DNA of 47,787 nucleotides from NCBI GenBank assembly GCA_021268355.1, contig JAJETY010000006.1:1-47787 (forward strand), given 5' to 3'. The notes below the pieces were generated by a model that was not told where the DNA came from, made no database searches, and saw only the letters and a program-made list of their open reading frames with translations. This document shows, in pieces, positions 17,010 through 26,108 of the stretch (positions are counted from its first letter, which is position 1; each line of letters begins with the position of its first letter). The translations under genes were made by a program, and so were the position numbers. The stretch comes from Candidatus Nitrosopumilus sp. (GTDB lineage Archaea; Thermoproteota; Nitrososphaeria; Nitrososphaerales; Nitrosopumilaceae).

Positions 17010-19178
17010 ATGAAAATGTCTGATGAAGAATTAGAAATGGATCTAGACGGTGATCTAGATGTAGATATGGATGACGACGATGATCTAGATCTAGATGATG
17101 ATTCAGATTCACCAAAACGTGGTGGGATTTTACAATCTACATCAAAACGTGTAAGAATGATCTTTTCTGTAATGGCAAGCCCTAACAGAATAGATATCCT
17201 GAGAATTCTAAATTCTAAAGGCCCTCTAACTTATTCCGAATTAAAATCCTTAGCTGGATTCAAATCAAAAAAAGAGAGTGGAAAATTTGCATACCACTTG
17301 AGAAAATTACTTAGACAGTCACTAGTAGCATTAAACAAATCTGAAAGACGTTACACAATTACAAATCTTGGAAAATTAGTTTTAAGCTTAGCAAGACAAA
17401 TTGAAGAAAGATCAATTATTGAAAGTGGAAAGATGTATGTCCGAACATCACACGAATCAATTGAGGAGTTTAATTCACACAAAATTATTCAATCTCTAGT
17501 ACGTGAGGGTAGCCTCCCACTTGAATTAGCACAAAAAATCACTGAAGAAGTTGAAAATAGAATTTACAAGTATCAAACCACCTATCTTACAGGCTCATTA
17601 ATCAGAGAAATGGTAAACTCTGTTCTACTTGAGCACGGTCATGAAGAATACCGCAACAAACTTGCACGCCTGGGTTTGCCTGTTTTTGACGTTCAAGAAA
17701 TGATTACCAACTTAGATAATGTGGATAATGGTGCTGAAGGCCTTTTGTTCAAAACTGGACAAAGAGTTTTTGCTGAACACCTACTTACAAATATCTTACC
17801 AAAGGATGTAGCTGACTCTCATCTTTCTGGTGATCTGCACATTACAAATCCTGGAATCTGGTCAATGATCCCTGATACAATATTTGTTAATGTTAAAGAA
17901 TTAATTGAAGATGGAATTGATCTCGGAGGAAAATATCTTGACGTTTCAAGAATTCCTGCATCAAAACAACTTGATGAAATTACAAGTGCGTTGTCTGTTG
18001 TAATATCACTACTTTCAAAAGAGGCTTCACAAGAAATTGTACTTGATGGTCTTGTTCCATTGTTTTCAAAACATTCAAAATCACTTACTGAACTTGAACA
18101 AAAATTAACTGCAGCATTTGCAACTGCATCTACCACTTCTAAATACAATAAATCAAGTACTAATGTTTCAATTAGATTACAATTAGGATCTGAAACAAAA
18201 ATAATTAATTCAATCATTAATGCATACAAAAATTATACAAAACTAACCCCAATTCCAAAAATTGGTTTAATCATTGATAATGAAAAAGGAAAGATAACTG
18301 ATGTTTCAGGAGATGTATCTGAAATAATCTCACTGGGAGGAAAAGTAATGTTTGCAAAAGGACAAACATCTAGTCATGGTGTTACCAACGGTTCAACTAA
18401 GAACTCTGGTCCACTTTCTATAATGCTTGAATCTGTATCAATCAATCTCCCAAGATTGGCATTTGAGTCAAACAAAGATGAAACTTACTTTAGGGCTAGA
18501 TTGGCATTGTTAATGAAACCTGCATTGTCTTCAATGGCACTAAGAAAGAAAGAAATTTCAGATTTGACCAGACGTGGCTTGAATCCAATTCTGGCTAAGA
18601 ACACCCAATATATGCAAAAAAGTAATGTTTCCCTTGTAGTTAATCTGGTTGGCCTAAAAGAGGCTGTGTTTAACATTCTTGGATTCCAGGATGATAAGGA
18701 AGGACGTGAAATACTTCACAAGGTAATTGAGACGGCAGTAGACGTTGGAGCCAAAAAAGGCAAGGAATTAGGCGATACTGTGGCTATTTGTATGACTGAG
18801 ACTGAGAGTGCAACCCGTTTCGCTACGCTAGATGGTGAAAAATATGGTAAAAATTCATCCTTAAACTCCATGGAAGGAGATTCATATTCTGAAGGAATAA
18901 CTATTGACGCTTCTGAAGTATTTGATTACACTACTAAGACTGAACAAATCTCAGAATGTAACAAACTCTCAAAGTTGTTAAACGGGGGCTTATTCATCAC
19001 ACTAAAAATTTCTAAAAATACAAAGCCTGATGAAATTAAAAAGGCAATTGAAAAGACATCAGAATTAACTACCTCATTCAGACCTGTACAAGAAATTGCA
19101 ATCTGTGGTGAATGTGGTTTCAAGGATGAACCATTTGAAGACAAATGCCCAAAGTGCAAGTCTCCATATGTTGTATGA
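17010..19178 (+). CDS. Winged-helix/ATP-cone/NrdD-like protein lacking the glycyl-radical end
   Basis: A 722-residue composite. After an Asp-rich N-terminus (1-35) is a winged-helix domain (~48-125: ASPNRIDILRIL, GPLTYSELKSL, RRYTITNLGKLVLSLA). An ATP-cone (~145-235) follows, then a region resembling anaerobic ribonucleotide reductase NrdD, with ESATRFATLDGEKYG near 605-620. The C-terminus has the NrdD-type zinc site (CGECGFKDEPFEDKCPKC) but stops there, before the RVxGY glycyl-radical segment. It therefore cannot be a normal class III reductase. Its place ahead of nrdJ and its DNA-binding domain suggest a nucleotide-sensing regulator, an idea from context. Confidence 0.82.
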   Translation: MKMSDEELEMDLDGDLDVDMDDDDDLDLDDDSDSPKRGGILQSTSKRVRMIFSVMASPNRIDILRILNSKGPLTYSELKSLAGFKSKKESGKFAYHLRKLLRQSLVALNKSERRYTITNLGKLVLSLARQIEERSIIESGKMYVRTSHESIEEFNSHKIIQSLVREGSLPLELAQKITEEVENRIYKYQTTYLTGSLIREMVNSVLLEHGHEEYRNKLARLGLPVFDVQEMITNLDNVDNGAEGLLFKTGQRVFAEHLLTNILPKDVADSHLSGDLHITNPGIWSMIPDTIFVNVKELIEDGIDLGGKYLDVSRIPASKQLDEITSALSVVISLLSKEASQEIVLDGLVPLFSKHSKSLTELEQKLTAAFATASTTSKYNKSSTNVSIRLQLGSETKIINSIINAYKNYTKLTPIPKIGLIIDNEKGKITDVSGDVSEIISLGGKVMFAKGQTSSHGVTNGSTKNSGPLSIMLESVSINLPRLAFESNKDETYFRARLALLMKPALSSMALRKKEISDLTRRGLNPILAKNTQYMQKSNVSLVVNLVGLKEAVFNILGFQDDKEGREILHKVIETAVDVGAKKGKELGDTVAICMTETESATRFATLDGEKYGKNSSLNSMEGDSYSEGITIDASEVFDYTTKTEQISECNKLSKLLNGGLFITLKISKNTKPDEIKKAIEKTSELTTSFRPVQEIAICGECGFKDEPFEDKCPKCKSPYVV

Positions 19179-19340
19179 AATTCATAATCGGAAAAACTAG
19201 TTACGATCATTTTTCAAAATTTTTTGATCTAAATCAGAGCTTCGCGATCATCGTCTATAAAAAAATTATTCCGATATGAACTTCATAGTAGCATTGTCAA
19301 TTTTATTGAACCGAACTTTTAGAGAAAAACTGACAAACCA

Positions 19341-19346
19341 TTTATA
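19341..19346 (+). promoter_or_regulatory. TATA box and Shine-Dalgarno region for nrdJ
   Basis: TTTATA predicts transcription from about 19366-19370. That gives a short leader holding GGGGAGA about 8 bases before the ATG at 19383, unlike the leaderless pattern elsewhere. CCCCTTGCGGGG (19363-19374) could form a small stem near the transcript start. GATCAT occurs at 19205, 19246 and 19355 in the same gap. Confidence 0.5.
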
Positions 19347-19382
19347 CTCTCATTGATCATAACCCCTTGCGGGGAGATTATA

Positions 19383-22034
19383 ATGGATAATTCACAAATA
19401 GAAAATACTATCAATGAGATCCGTAAGCGCAGTGGCGCTGTTATGGCTTTCAATAAGGATAAAATTTCAAATGCCATCTTTAAGGCATTGGCAGCCACCT
19501 CTAAAGCCGACCGTGGTTTAGCCGATCAGTTAGCAGATAATGTAGTTAACAAATTAGTCGAACAAGGATTCACTAGTACGAGAACTCCTACAGTTGAAGA
19601 TATTCAAGATATTGTAGAGTCTACTTTGATTGACAGTGGAAATAGCGATATCGCTAAAGCCTACATTGTCTATAGACATGAAAGAAGAAAACTAAGGGAT
19701 GAGAAAATGAAGGTCCTCAATCTAAAGGCCCTTGATCCAGTTTCCAAAAAGTTTGACTTGAATTGTCTTCGAGTTTTAGCCTCTAGGTACCTTTTCAGAA
19801 ATGGCAAAAATGAGATTATTGAATCTCCAAGCCAAATGTTTGAGAGGGTTGCGATTCTCGTAGGAATTGGTGACCTCATGTATGATCCACAACTATTTGA
19901 CAAATCTGGAAATACAAAACAAGATGTTGAAGAAGCAAAGTCCTATCTTGAAAAACTAGATGCCTTTGATTACAAATTCAAAGTTGGAGACTATTTCTTC
20001 AACAAATGGCATTTCAGATCACTCATCAATCACTATGTAACCCTTGCAAACAAGGGTCAGATGAAAGTGAGTTTTAAAGAACTTTTGACATTGTTAGCAG
20101 CAAAGAAACTAGACACATATGCAGAGAAAATTACTGAATACTTTGAGTTGATGGTAGCACAAGACTTTTTGCCAAACTCTCCAACAATGATGAATGCAGG
20201 TGGAAGACTAGGTCAACTCTCTGCATGCTTTGTACTCGGAATGCAAGATGGCATGGAAGAAATCATGAAGTCAACTTCTGATGCAGCATTAATCTTCAAG
20301 TCTGGTGGTGGAGTTGGAATTAATTACTCTGATCTTCGTGAAGAAGGTGACATAGTAGCATCAACATCAGGAGTTGCATCAGGTCCAGTCTCTTTTATGA
20401 ACATCATTAACACTGTAACTGAAGTTGTTAAACAAGGAGGCAAGAGACGCGGTGCTAACATGGGAATTATCGAAGCATGGCATCCAGATGTTGAAAAATT
20501 TATCACAAACAAAACCGAACCTGGTGTTTTAGAAAACTTTAACGTCAGTGTTGGTGTTTGGGAAGACTTTTGGCATGCACTTGTAAACACAAGTGATGGT
20601 AACTATATTTTACGTAGTCCACGTGACAAAAAACCAGTTAAAGAAATCAATGCACATCAACTTATTGACTTGATTGCATTATCAGCATGGAAGAGTGCAG
20701 AACCTGGTTTGATCTTCTTTGATCAAATTAACAAATACAATGTATTTGCAAAAGCAAGACAAGCACCATTACGTGCAACAAACCCATGTGGTGAACAAAG
20801 TCTTTACCCCTACGAATCATGTAATCTTGGATCTATCAATTTGGTAAATCTTGTAAAGAGACAAGCAGATGGAACCTATGAATTTGATTGGCAAAGATAT
20901 GAAGAGACAATCAGAAAGACTACCCGATTCCTTGATAACATCATTGATGTTAATCACTACCCAGTTCCAGAGATCAATGTAGCATCAAAAGAATCCCGAA
21001 GAATTGGATTAGGTGTAATGGGAGTGGCAGATCTCTTGTACAAACTAAGAATCCCATACAATTCCAAAGAGGGATATGAACTACAATCAAAATTATCTGA
21101 AGCCCTAACATACTATTCCATGGAAGAAAGTGTAGCCCTTGCAAAGTCTCGTGGCGAATTCCCACTATGTTCCAAGACTGAGTATCCTGAAGGAAAGATT
21201 CCAGTTGCAGGCTATTATGAAAAGCCAAAAGAATCTCACTCCTATGAATGGGATGCATTAATTGAGAAAATAAAACAATATGGAATAAGAAATGTCCTAA
21301 CCACAACAGTGGCCCCAACAGGTACCCTGTCAATGATTGCAGACTGTTCAAACGGAATGGAACCTGCATTTGCATTGGTATTTGAAAAGAGAGTTACTGT
21401 CGGAAGATTCTTCTACACAAACAAAATTGTGGAACAAGTTCTTAAAGAAAATAATCTATATTCAGATGAAATTCTTGCAAAGATTGCAGACAACTATGGT
21501 TCATTGAAAGGAATTGAAGAAATTCCTCAATGGATGCAAGATGTCTTTGTAACTGCAATGGATATTCACTGGTCTGATCACTTGATGGCTCAGGGAGTCT
21601 GGCAAGACTGGATTGGAAATGCAATTGCAAAAACAATCAACATGCCATATGATGTCACTGCAGAAGATGTAAAATCTGCATATCTGCTAGCACATGAAAT
21701 AGGTCTCAAAGGTATCACAGTTTACCGTGATGGTTCTAGACACAAACAAGTACTTCACATGACAAGTGAAAATGCACAAAAAACATTTGACGTTACCCCA
21801 AGTGAGCATGTAACAAGTTATGTTACACAAAATATTACAAATCCATACGTCAAATCACAAGTTAATGCAGCACTTGCATTGAAAGTACATGATGAGGAAA
21901 TCAAAGCTGAGCCAATTCAACATGAAGAGGTTTCAGAAGATCGTCTATGTCCAACATGTAAGAACAACCTTGTATTTGTGGAAGGTTGTAGTATCTGCAT
22001 TGAATGTGGATTTAGTGGTTGTACTTCTGGATAG
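19383..22034 (+). CDS. nrdJ: Adenosylcobalamin-dependent (class II) ribonucleotide reductase
   Basis: Makes deoxyribonucleotides using a B12-generated radical. I chose the ATG at 19383, which has a Shine-Dalgarno; the ATA/ATC-rich extension to 19353 looks spurious. The 883 residues begin with an ATP-cone (~10-100), the allosteric dATP/ATP site. The ten-stranded barrel has NPCGEQ (catalytic Cys, Glu), a SACFVLGM finger segment and VAPTGTLSMIADC. The C-terminus carries a Cys-rich zinc ribbon (CPTCKNN...CIECGFSGC) as in class II enzymes, supplying the thiols for turnover. It follows the NrdD-like gene after 204 bases. Confidence 0.96.
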   Translation: MDNSQIENTINEIRKRSGAVMAFNKDKISNAIFKALAATSKADRGLADQLADNVVNKLVEQGFTSTRTPTVEDIQDIVESTLIDSGNSDIAKAYIVYRHERRKLRDEKMKVLNLKALDPVSKKFDLNCLRVLASRYLFRNGKNEIIESPSQMFERVAILVGIGDLMYDPQLFDKSGNTKQDVEEAKSYLEKLDAFDYKFKVGDYFFNKWHFRSLINHYVTLANKGQMKVSFKELLTLLAAKKLDTYAEKITEYFELMVAQDFLPNSPTMMNAGGRLGQLSACFVLGMQDGMEEIMKSTSDAALIFKSGGGVGINYSDLREEGDIVASTSGVASGPVSFMNIINTVTEVVKQGGKRRGANMGIIEAWHPDVEKFITNKTEPGVLENFNVSVGVWEDFWHALVNTSDGNYILRSPRDKKPVKEINAHQLIDLIALSAWKSAEPGLIFFDQINKYNVFAKARQAPLRATNPCGEQSLYPYESCNLGSINLVNLVKRQADGTYEFDWQRYEETIRKTTRFLDNIIDVNHYPVPEINVASKESRRIGLGVMGVADLLYKLRIPYNSKEGYELQSKLSEALTYYSMEESVALAKSRGEFPLCSKTEYPEGKIPVAGYYEKPKESHSYEWDALIEKIKQYGIRNVLTTTVAPTGTLSMIADCSNGMEPAFALVFEKRVTVGRFFYTNKIVEQVLKENNLYSDEILAKIADNYGSLKGIEEIPQWMQDVFVTAMDIHWSDHLMAQGVWQDWIGNAIAKTINMPYDVTAEDVKSAYLLAHEIGLKGITVYRDGSRHKQVLHMTSENAQKTFDVTPSEHVTSYVTQNITNPYVKSQVNAALALKVHDEEIKAEPIQHEEVSEDRLCPTCKNNLVFVEGCSICIECGFSGCTSG

Positions 22035-22080
22035 ATAACAGAATCACAACTTTTTTACTTTCTTTTCTTTTTGAATCCAT

Positions 22081-23205
22081 ATGGATAAGAAGATTCTAGG
22101 CGTGGGTATTGGGATAGCTGTAGTTATTGCCATTGCAGCTGGAGTTTTTGGGGTTTCTGATAATTCAAGTACTAACATTACACCTCAAAAAACCAATGAG
22201 AAAATTGGATTGGTAATAAATTCTCCAAATCAATCTGTATCCTTACCAGAATTAGATGAAATCTATGCTACTGCATCCGAATCTGGAATTGGAAGAAGTA
22301 ATGTCTATCTTTTTTGGAATTTAGTTGAACCTGAACGAGGTGAATACAATTGGCAATATTCTGATGCTTTAATGAGCTTTAATCAAAAAAATAATCTAAA
22401 AGTTACACTTTACTTTTCAATAATTAATGGAGAAACATTAGGACCATTTCCAAATTGGATTGGAAAACCTCCACTTCAATCACTTGGAGAAGAAAGAGTG
22501 ATCAATGTCCTTGATGCGATTTTATCCAGATATGATATTGTTGATACTGTAATTCTTGCTGGAGAAACAGAATCTCAATTCAGATACTATGAACAAAATA
22601 TTCCTGTTTACAAAGAACTTTTCATCGAGATATATGATGGAATTAAAGAAAAACATCCTGATGTAAAAATTGGAAATGCATTTGCCTTACACCAAGTGTT
22701 GAATAAGAACTTGAGATATATTGTAACTGATTTGGATGTTGGTGATTTTATTGCATTCTCTTATTCCCCAGTTGACACAGTTGGTGATATGGTAAAAAAT
22801 CCACAACAGGCAAAAGAAGAACTAGAAGAAATTATTGATTTAACAGGAGATAGAAAGGCCGCTATTTTTGAGATTAGTTGGAGTACATCTGATTTTGTTG
22901 GAGGAAGTGAAGAATCTCAAACTGAATTTTTAGAAAAATCCTTTGAATTTTATACCGAACATGAATCAGAATTAGAGTTTTTCACCTGGTATAGGCAAAA
23001 TGACAAGCCTGAAGGAACTTGTGCATTTGATGCACAAGAAATAGGAGAAGATACGCTCACTGTTGGGGGCTCAGGTTTTGGAAGTAGTGAACATGTGATT
23101 GAGAGACTAAATCATTATGTCTGTAAAGCTGGATTGTTTGATGTGAATGGCAATCCTAAATTAGGTTGGAATGAATTTAAAAATCAAATCCAAATGACAA
23201 ACTAA
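22081..23205 (+). CDS. Membrane-anchored, secreted glycosidase-like TIM-barrel protein
   Basis: A membrane anchor or signal sequence (5-24) is followed by a ~335-residue extracellular domain. FWNLVEPERGEYNW (79-91) is a pattern of clan A glycoside hydrolases. Candidate acid/base Glu162 or Glu164 (ILAGETES) and nucleophile Glu264 (IFEISWS) lie where strand 4 and strand 7 residues would be expected. Two Cys occur in the last 70 residues. I could not assign a specific GH family. The gene ends one base before the nep1 start. Confidence 0.65.
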   Translation: MDKKILGVGIGIAVVIAIAAGVFGVSDNSSTNITPQKTNEKIGLVINSPNQSVSLPELDEIYATASESGIGRSNVYLFWNLVEPERGEYNWQYSDALMSFNQKNNLKVTLYFSIINGETLGPFPNWIGKPPLQSLGEERVINVLDAILSRYDIVDTVILAGETESQFRYYEQNIPVYKELFIEIYDGIKEKHPDVKIGNAFALHQVLNKNLRYIVTDLDVGDFIAFSYSPVDTVGDMVKNPQQAKEELEEIIDLTGDRKAAIFEISWSTSDFVGGSEESQTEFLEKSFEFYTEHESELEFFTWYRQNDKPEGTCAFDAQEIGEDTLTVGGSGFGSSEHVIERLNHYVCKAGLFDVNGNPKLGWNEFKNQIQMTN

Positions 23206-23206
23206 A

Positions 23207-23875
23207 ATGATTTCTATAATTTTAGCAGAATCTGCATTAGAACTTGTTCCTTACGAATTAAAACATCATCCCTCAGTAATTTCCCATGCAAGAAAACTTG
23301 GAAAATATTCATCTGAAATTCTATTAGATAATTCATGGCACTTTGCAGCAATGAAAGGAATCACAAATGAATTAAAGAGAGGAAGACCTGACCTTGTACA
23401 CTTTTCAATACTTGAAGCTACAACCATCCCTCTTTATCTGAAAAATAAAATCAACCTCTACGTTCATACAATTGATGATAAAGTGATCTATTTTGGTCAA
23501 AATGTTCATGTTCCAAAATCTTATCATAGATTTGCAGGGTTGATTGAAAAATTGTATAAAGAAAAAAAGATCACATCAAACGATAATATCCTTCTTGAAA
23601 TCAAAGACAAAACATTTTCAGAATTAATTGATGAAATAAATCCATCAAAAGTGATTGGATTTTCTACCAAAGGTGCTCTAAATTCATATGAAAAAATTGC
23701 AGGAGAGATTAATAATGACTATTGCATTGTATTTGGTGGATTCCAAAAAGGACATTTTTCAGACTCTATTGAAAAACAATTTACTCAAATGTATTCTGTT
23801 GGTGATGAATCCTTTGAAGGTCATACTGTAGTTGCTAGGATGCTCTATGAGTACGAAAAAACCATTTTTATGTAG
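23207..23875 (+). CDS. nep1: rRNA small subunit pseudouridine N1-methyltransferase Nep1 (EMG1)
   Basis: SPOUT-class methyltransferase that methylates a pseudouridine in helix 35 of 16S rRNA and aids small-subunit assembly. The 222 residues contain the family motif LKRGRPDLVHFSIL (56-69), the early Asp-rich strand EILLDNSWHF, and a C-terminal SAM-binding knot (CIVFGGFQKGHF, then YSVGDESFEGHTV). The length is typical. Spacing to the preceding secreted-protein gene is one base, so both may share an mRNA; a tRNA follows directly. Confidence 0.92.
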   Translation: MISIILAESALELVPYELKHHPSVISHARKLGKYSSEILLDNSWHFAAMKGITNELKRGRPDLVHFSILEATTIPLYLKNKINLYVHTIDDKVIYFGQNVHVPKSYHRFAGLIEKLYKEKKITSNDNILLEIKDKTFSELIDEINPSKVIGFSTKGALNSYEKIAGEINNDYCIVFGGFQKGHFSDSIEKQFTQMYSVGDESFEGHTVVARMLYEYEKTIFM

Positions 23876-23897
23876 GAATCAAAATTTGCATTTTGTT

Positions 23898-23971
23898 GCA
23901 GTCATAGTATAGCCTGGTTAGTATTCGGGGTTTCCAACCCTGTGACGCGGGTTCGAATCCCGCTGACTGCA
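23898..23971 (+). tRNA. tRNA-Gly (anticodon TCC)
   Basis: A 74-base cloverleaf. Acceptor arms GCAGTCA and TGACTGC pair over 7 bp with discriminator A. The anticodon stem CGGGG/CCCTG closes the loop TTTCCAA, giving anticodon TCC (reads GGA/GGG). The T arm is GCGGG-TTCGAAT-CCCGC. No intron and no encoded CCA. A TATA-like tttttatgta about 26 bases upstream could drive it. Confidence 0.96.
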
Positions 23972-24023
23972 TTTCTTTGATTCAAATCAGAAGTAATTTT
24001 TAGGTGTAACCCTACAAGTTATT

Positions 24024-24326
24024 GTGAAACCTGGAGTAAGAAAACTTGCAATAGAGAGAATGCAAATTTTAATTCAAAATGCTATAAGTAATGCAAGAAC
24101 AGATCCAACACTTTCCCAACGTCAAGCCCTTCTTGCTAGGAGGATTAGCACTCGACATAAAATCCGAATGCCATATGAATTAAGGATGGTTTTCTGCAAA
24201 AAATGCAAATCATTCATTGCCCCTGGAGTTAATTCCAGAATTCGTATGGGTAGGTCATCTGTAAAGTCTATTAGGATATCTTGTTACTTGTGTGGACACA
24301 CGTACCACAAAATAATGTCTCAATAA
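24024..24326 (+). CDS. rnp4: Ribonuclease P protein component 4 (Rpp21/Rpr2)
   Basis: Protein subunit of archaeal RNase P, which trims tRNA 5' ends. The 100-residue chain starts at GTG. A two-helix N-terminus (RKLAIERMQILIQNA, then LSQRQALLARRISTRHKIRM) precedes a zinc ribbon with CKKC (~58-61) and CYLC (~87-90). The layout and length match the Rpp21 family. It sits just downstream of a tRNA gene, a sensible neighbour although probably coincidental. Confidence 0.93.
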   Translation: MKPGVRKLAIERMQILIQNAISNARTDPTLSQRQALLARRISTRHKIRMPYELRMVFCKKCKSFIAPGVNSRIRMGRSSVKSIRISCYLCGHTYHKIMSQ

Positions 24327-24351
24327 TTAAATTCTGGATTTTACTGATAAA

Positions 24352-25248
24352 TTATTTAGAATTACTATGACGAATCGAATTCATAAAATCTTCATGTTGT
24401 AACATTAAATCTATCATTTGTTCTCTGATATCTGGATCATCCATCATAAATTCTAACATTGGCCCCATCATTTGTTCTGACATTTCTGTCATGTGGTTTG
24501 GACTCTGTAACATGAATTCATGCATTTCGAAAACCATTTCTTCCTGAATCCACATATGGTGAATAATGTCCATCATTCTATCAGAATTTGCAAATCCCAT
24601 ATTGTGATGTGGTTTCATATGGTGTGATAATTCTGGACACCATTGGCACATTTCTTCATGCATACCTTGATTCATGTTTTGTCCCATTCCATGACTCATA
24701 ATAGGTTCATGAACGGACTCCATCCAATCATAATGATTTTTTAGAGATTGTTCCATAACTGGATGTTCTTTCATATGTGTAATCATTTGTTCTCTTAATT
24801 CAGGAATGGAAGTAATAGGTCCCATTACATTTTTTAACAATTGCGTATTGTCCTTCATTTTTGGAATCCAATTTTTCATAGTTGTTTCAAACTTGGTTGG
24901 ATCCCTTTCCATCATTTCATGCCAATGATGCATAATTGAAGAATTAGATACCATACCTTCCATCAAATTATTCATCATACTTGGTCGATTTTTCATTATT
25001 TTGATATCAAAAGTTCCATAACCTCTATCAACTAATTTGAGATATGCTGTAGGAGAAACACATGCAGGTACTCCATTATTTTTTTGTAACAATACCAAGT
25101 CTTCTTTACATGTAAGTTTTTCAATTTCAGAATGTTGTTTCCACTGTTGACGAGGAGACATTATAGATTCTCCAAATGATTCGTGTATAGGAACTATCAT
25201 AATTCCAAGAACAGACGAAAATAGAATAAACAAAGATAGATTTTTCAC
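24352..25248 (-). CDS. Secreted Met- and His-rich protein, possible copper binding
   Basis: The 298 residues start with a signal peptide (1-26). A short Cys module common in thaumarchaeal surface proteins follows: CKEDLVLLQKNNGVPACVSP, then KLVDRGYG. The remaining ~220 residues are helical and hold roughly 40 Met and 20 His, with clusters such as SHGMGQNMNQGMHEEM and SHHMKPHHNM. Met/His-rich secreted proteins often bind Cu(I)/Cu(II), so copper storage or scavenging is plausible in an organism dependent on copper enzymes. No family is recognised for the long region. It converges with rnp4. Confidence 0.75.
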   Translation of the reverse strand: MKNLSLFILFSSVLGIMIVPIHESFGESIMSPRQQWKQHSEIEKLTCKEDLVLLQKNNGVPACVSPTAYLKLVDRGYGTFDIKIMKNRPSMMNNLMEGMVSNSSIMHHWHEMMERDPTKFETTMKNWIPKMKDNTQLLKNVMGPITSIPELREQMITHMKEHPVMEQSLKNHYDWMESVHEPIMSHGMGQNMNQGMHEEMCQWCPELSHHMKPHHNMGFANSDRMMDIIHHMWIQEEMVFEMHEFMLQSPNHMTEMSEQMMGPMLEFMMDDPDIREQMIDLMLQHEDFMNSIRHSNSK

Positions 25249-25648
25249 AAATTTACTTGATTTTTTTTAGATAAAAATCATTAGATATTGGATTCTATTA
25301 AATTTCATCAGAAATAATTATGATAGTTGAAGGTTTGGGTATTCAGATGTTCCCAATACTTATCGGGAATTCTTTTTAATTTTTAGACTCTTTACTATCT
25401 AATGGATAATAGGAATGAAGGTTTTTGCTTCCGTATGTGTCTAGTTCGGTTTTACCTACAAACCTCTTGACGGCATTATCAGTTAATTTCTAATGTATTA
25501 AACCAACAGAACGATTGATTTGTGACTCTTGATTAAATTCTAATCTCTGAGAATTTTGCTGATCTATTATTTCAAGCACGAAATATGTCCAATAATCATG
25601 AAACAATATCTCAATGATTTATAAGACGATTCTCGATTTTTTCTCTTC
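25249..25648. other. 400-base intergenic region, hairpin plus T-rich tract
   Basis: No convincing protein gene. A 20-base hairpin at 25350-25369 (TTCCCAAT, loop ACTT, ATCGGGAA, one mismatch) is followed by T-rich sequence. This resembles a factor-independent terminator on the plus strand or the end of a small RNA. An ATG at 25402 opens only 22 codons (MDNRNEGFCF...), with a TATA-like stretch about 26 bases before it. The segment 25405-25480 is somewhat richer in GC than its surroundings. The right end holds the S19e promoter. Confidence 0.4.
25618..25624 (+). promoter_or_regulatory. TATA box for rps19e
   Basis: TTTATAA is centred 28 bases before the ATG at 25649, giving a leaderless or nearly leaderless mRNA for the ribosomal protein. 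Confidence 0.6.
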
Positions 25649-26101
25649 ATGGCAAAGGTATACGATGTACCAGCAGATGTATTGATAGGAAGACTAGCTG
25701 AAATTCTAAAGAATGAAGATATTCCTGCCCCTTCTTGGATTCCCTTTGTAAAAACTGGAGCCCATGCTGATAAACCACCACAAAACCGTGATTGGTGGCA
25801 TACTAGATGTGCTTCAATTATGAGAAAAATTTACCTTAATGGTCCAATTGGAGTTAACGAATTAAGAAAAGATTATGGCGGCGGTAAACCATCTGGTTAT
25901 GGTGCAGCTCATCACAAAGATGCTGGTGGTGCAATTATTAGAAATGCCATTCAAGGATTAGAAAAATTGGGTTACTTGGAAAAAGTTGAGAAGAAAGGAC
26001 GCGTTGTTTCTAAACAAGGCATGCAAAAACTCGACAGATTATCAACCGAAATTCTAAAAGAAATGATTGTTGAAAATCCTCAATTGAAAGTTTACACATA
26101 G
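25649..26101 (+). CDS. rps19e: Small subunit ribosomal protein S19e
   Basis: Archaeal/eukaryotic-specific protein of the small ribosomal subunit. The 150 residues show the family signature: AKVYDVPADVLI at the start, WWHTRCASIMRKIY (~50-63), a GGGKPSGYG loop and the helix AGGAIIRNAIQGLEKLGYLE. Length matches archaeal homologues. The PDCD5-family gene follows 7 bases later, a pairing seen in many archaea. Confidence 0.97.
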   Translation: MAKVYDVPADVLIGRLAEILKNEDIPAPSWIPFVKTGAHADKPPQNRDWWHTRCASIMRKIYLNGPIGVNELRKDYGGGKPSGYGAAHHKDAGGAIIRNAIQGLEKLGYLEKVEKKGRVVSKQGMQKLDRLSTEILKEMIVENPQLKVYT

Positions 26102-26108
26102 ATTTGAA

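Noticed and set aside
19363-19374. Cobalamin riboswitch before nrdJ
   Set aside because: Only a 4-bp CCCC/GGGG stem is seen; the leader is too short and lacks the conserved B12 box.
20974-21375. Minus-strand open frame inside nrdJ
   Set aside because: It is a shadow of the strongly conserved nrdJ coding sequence.
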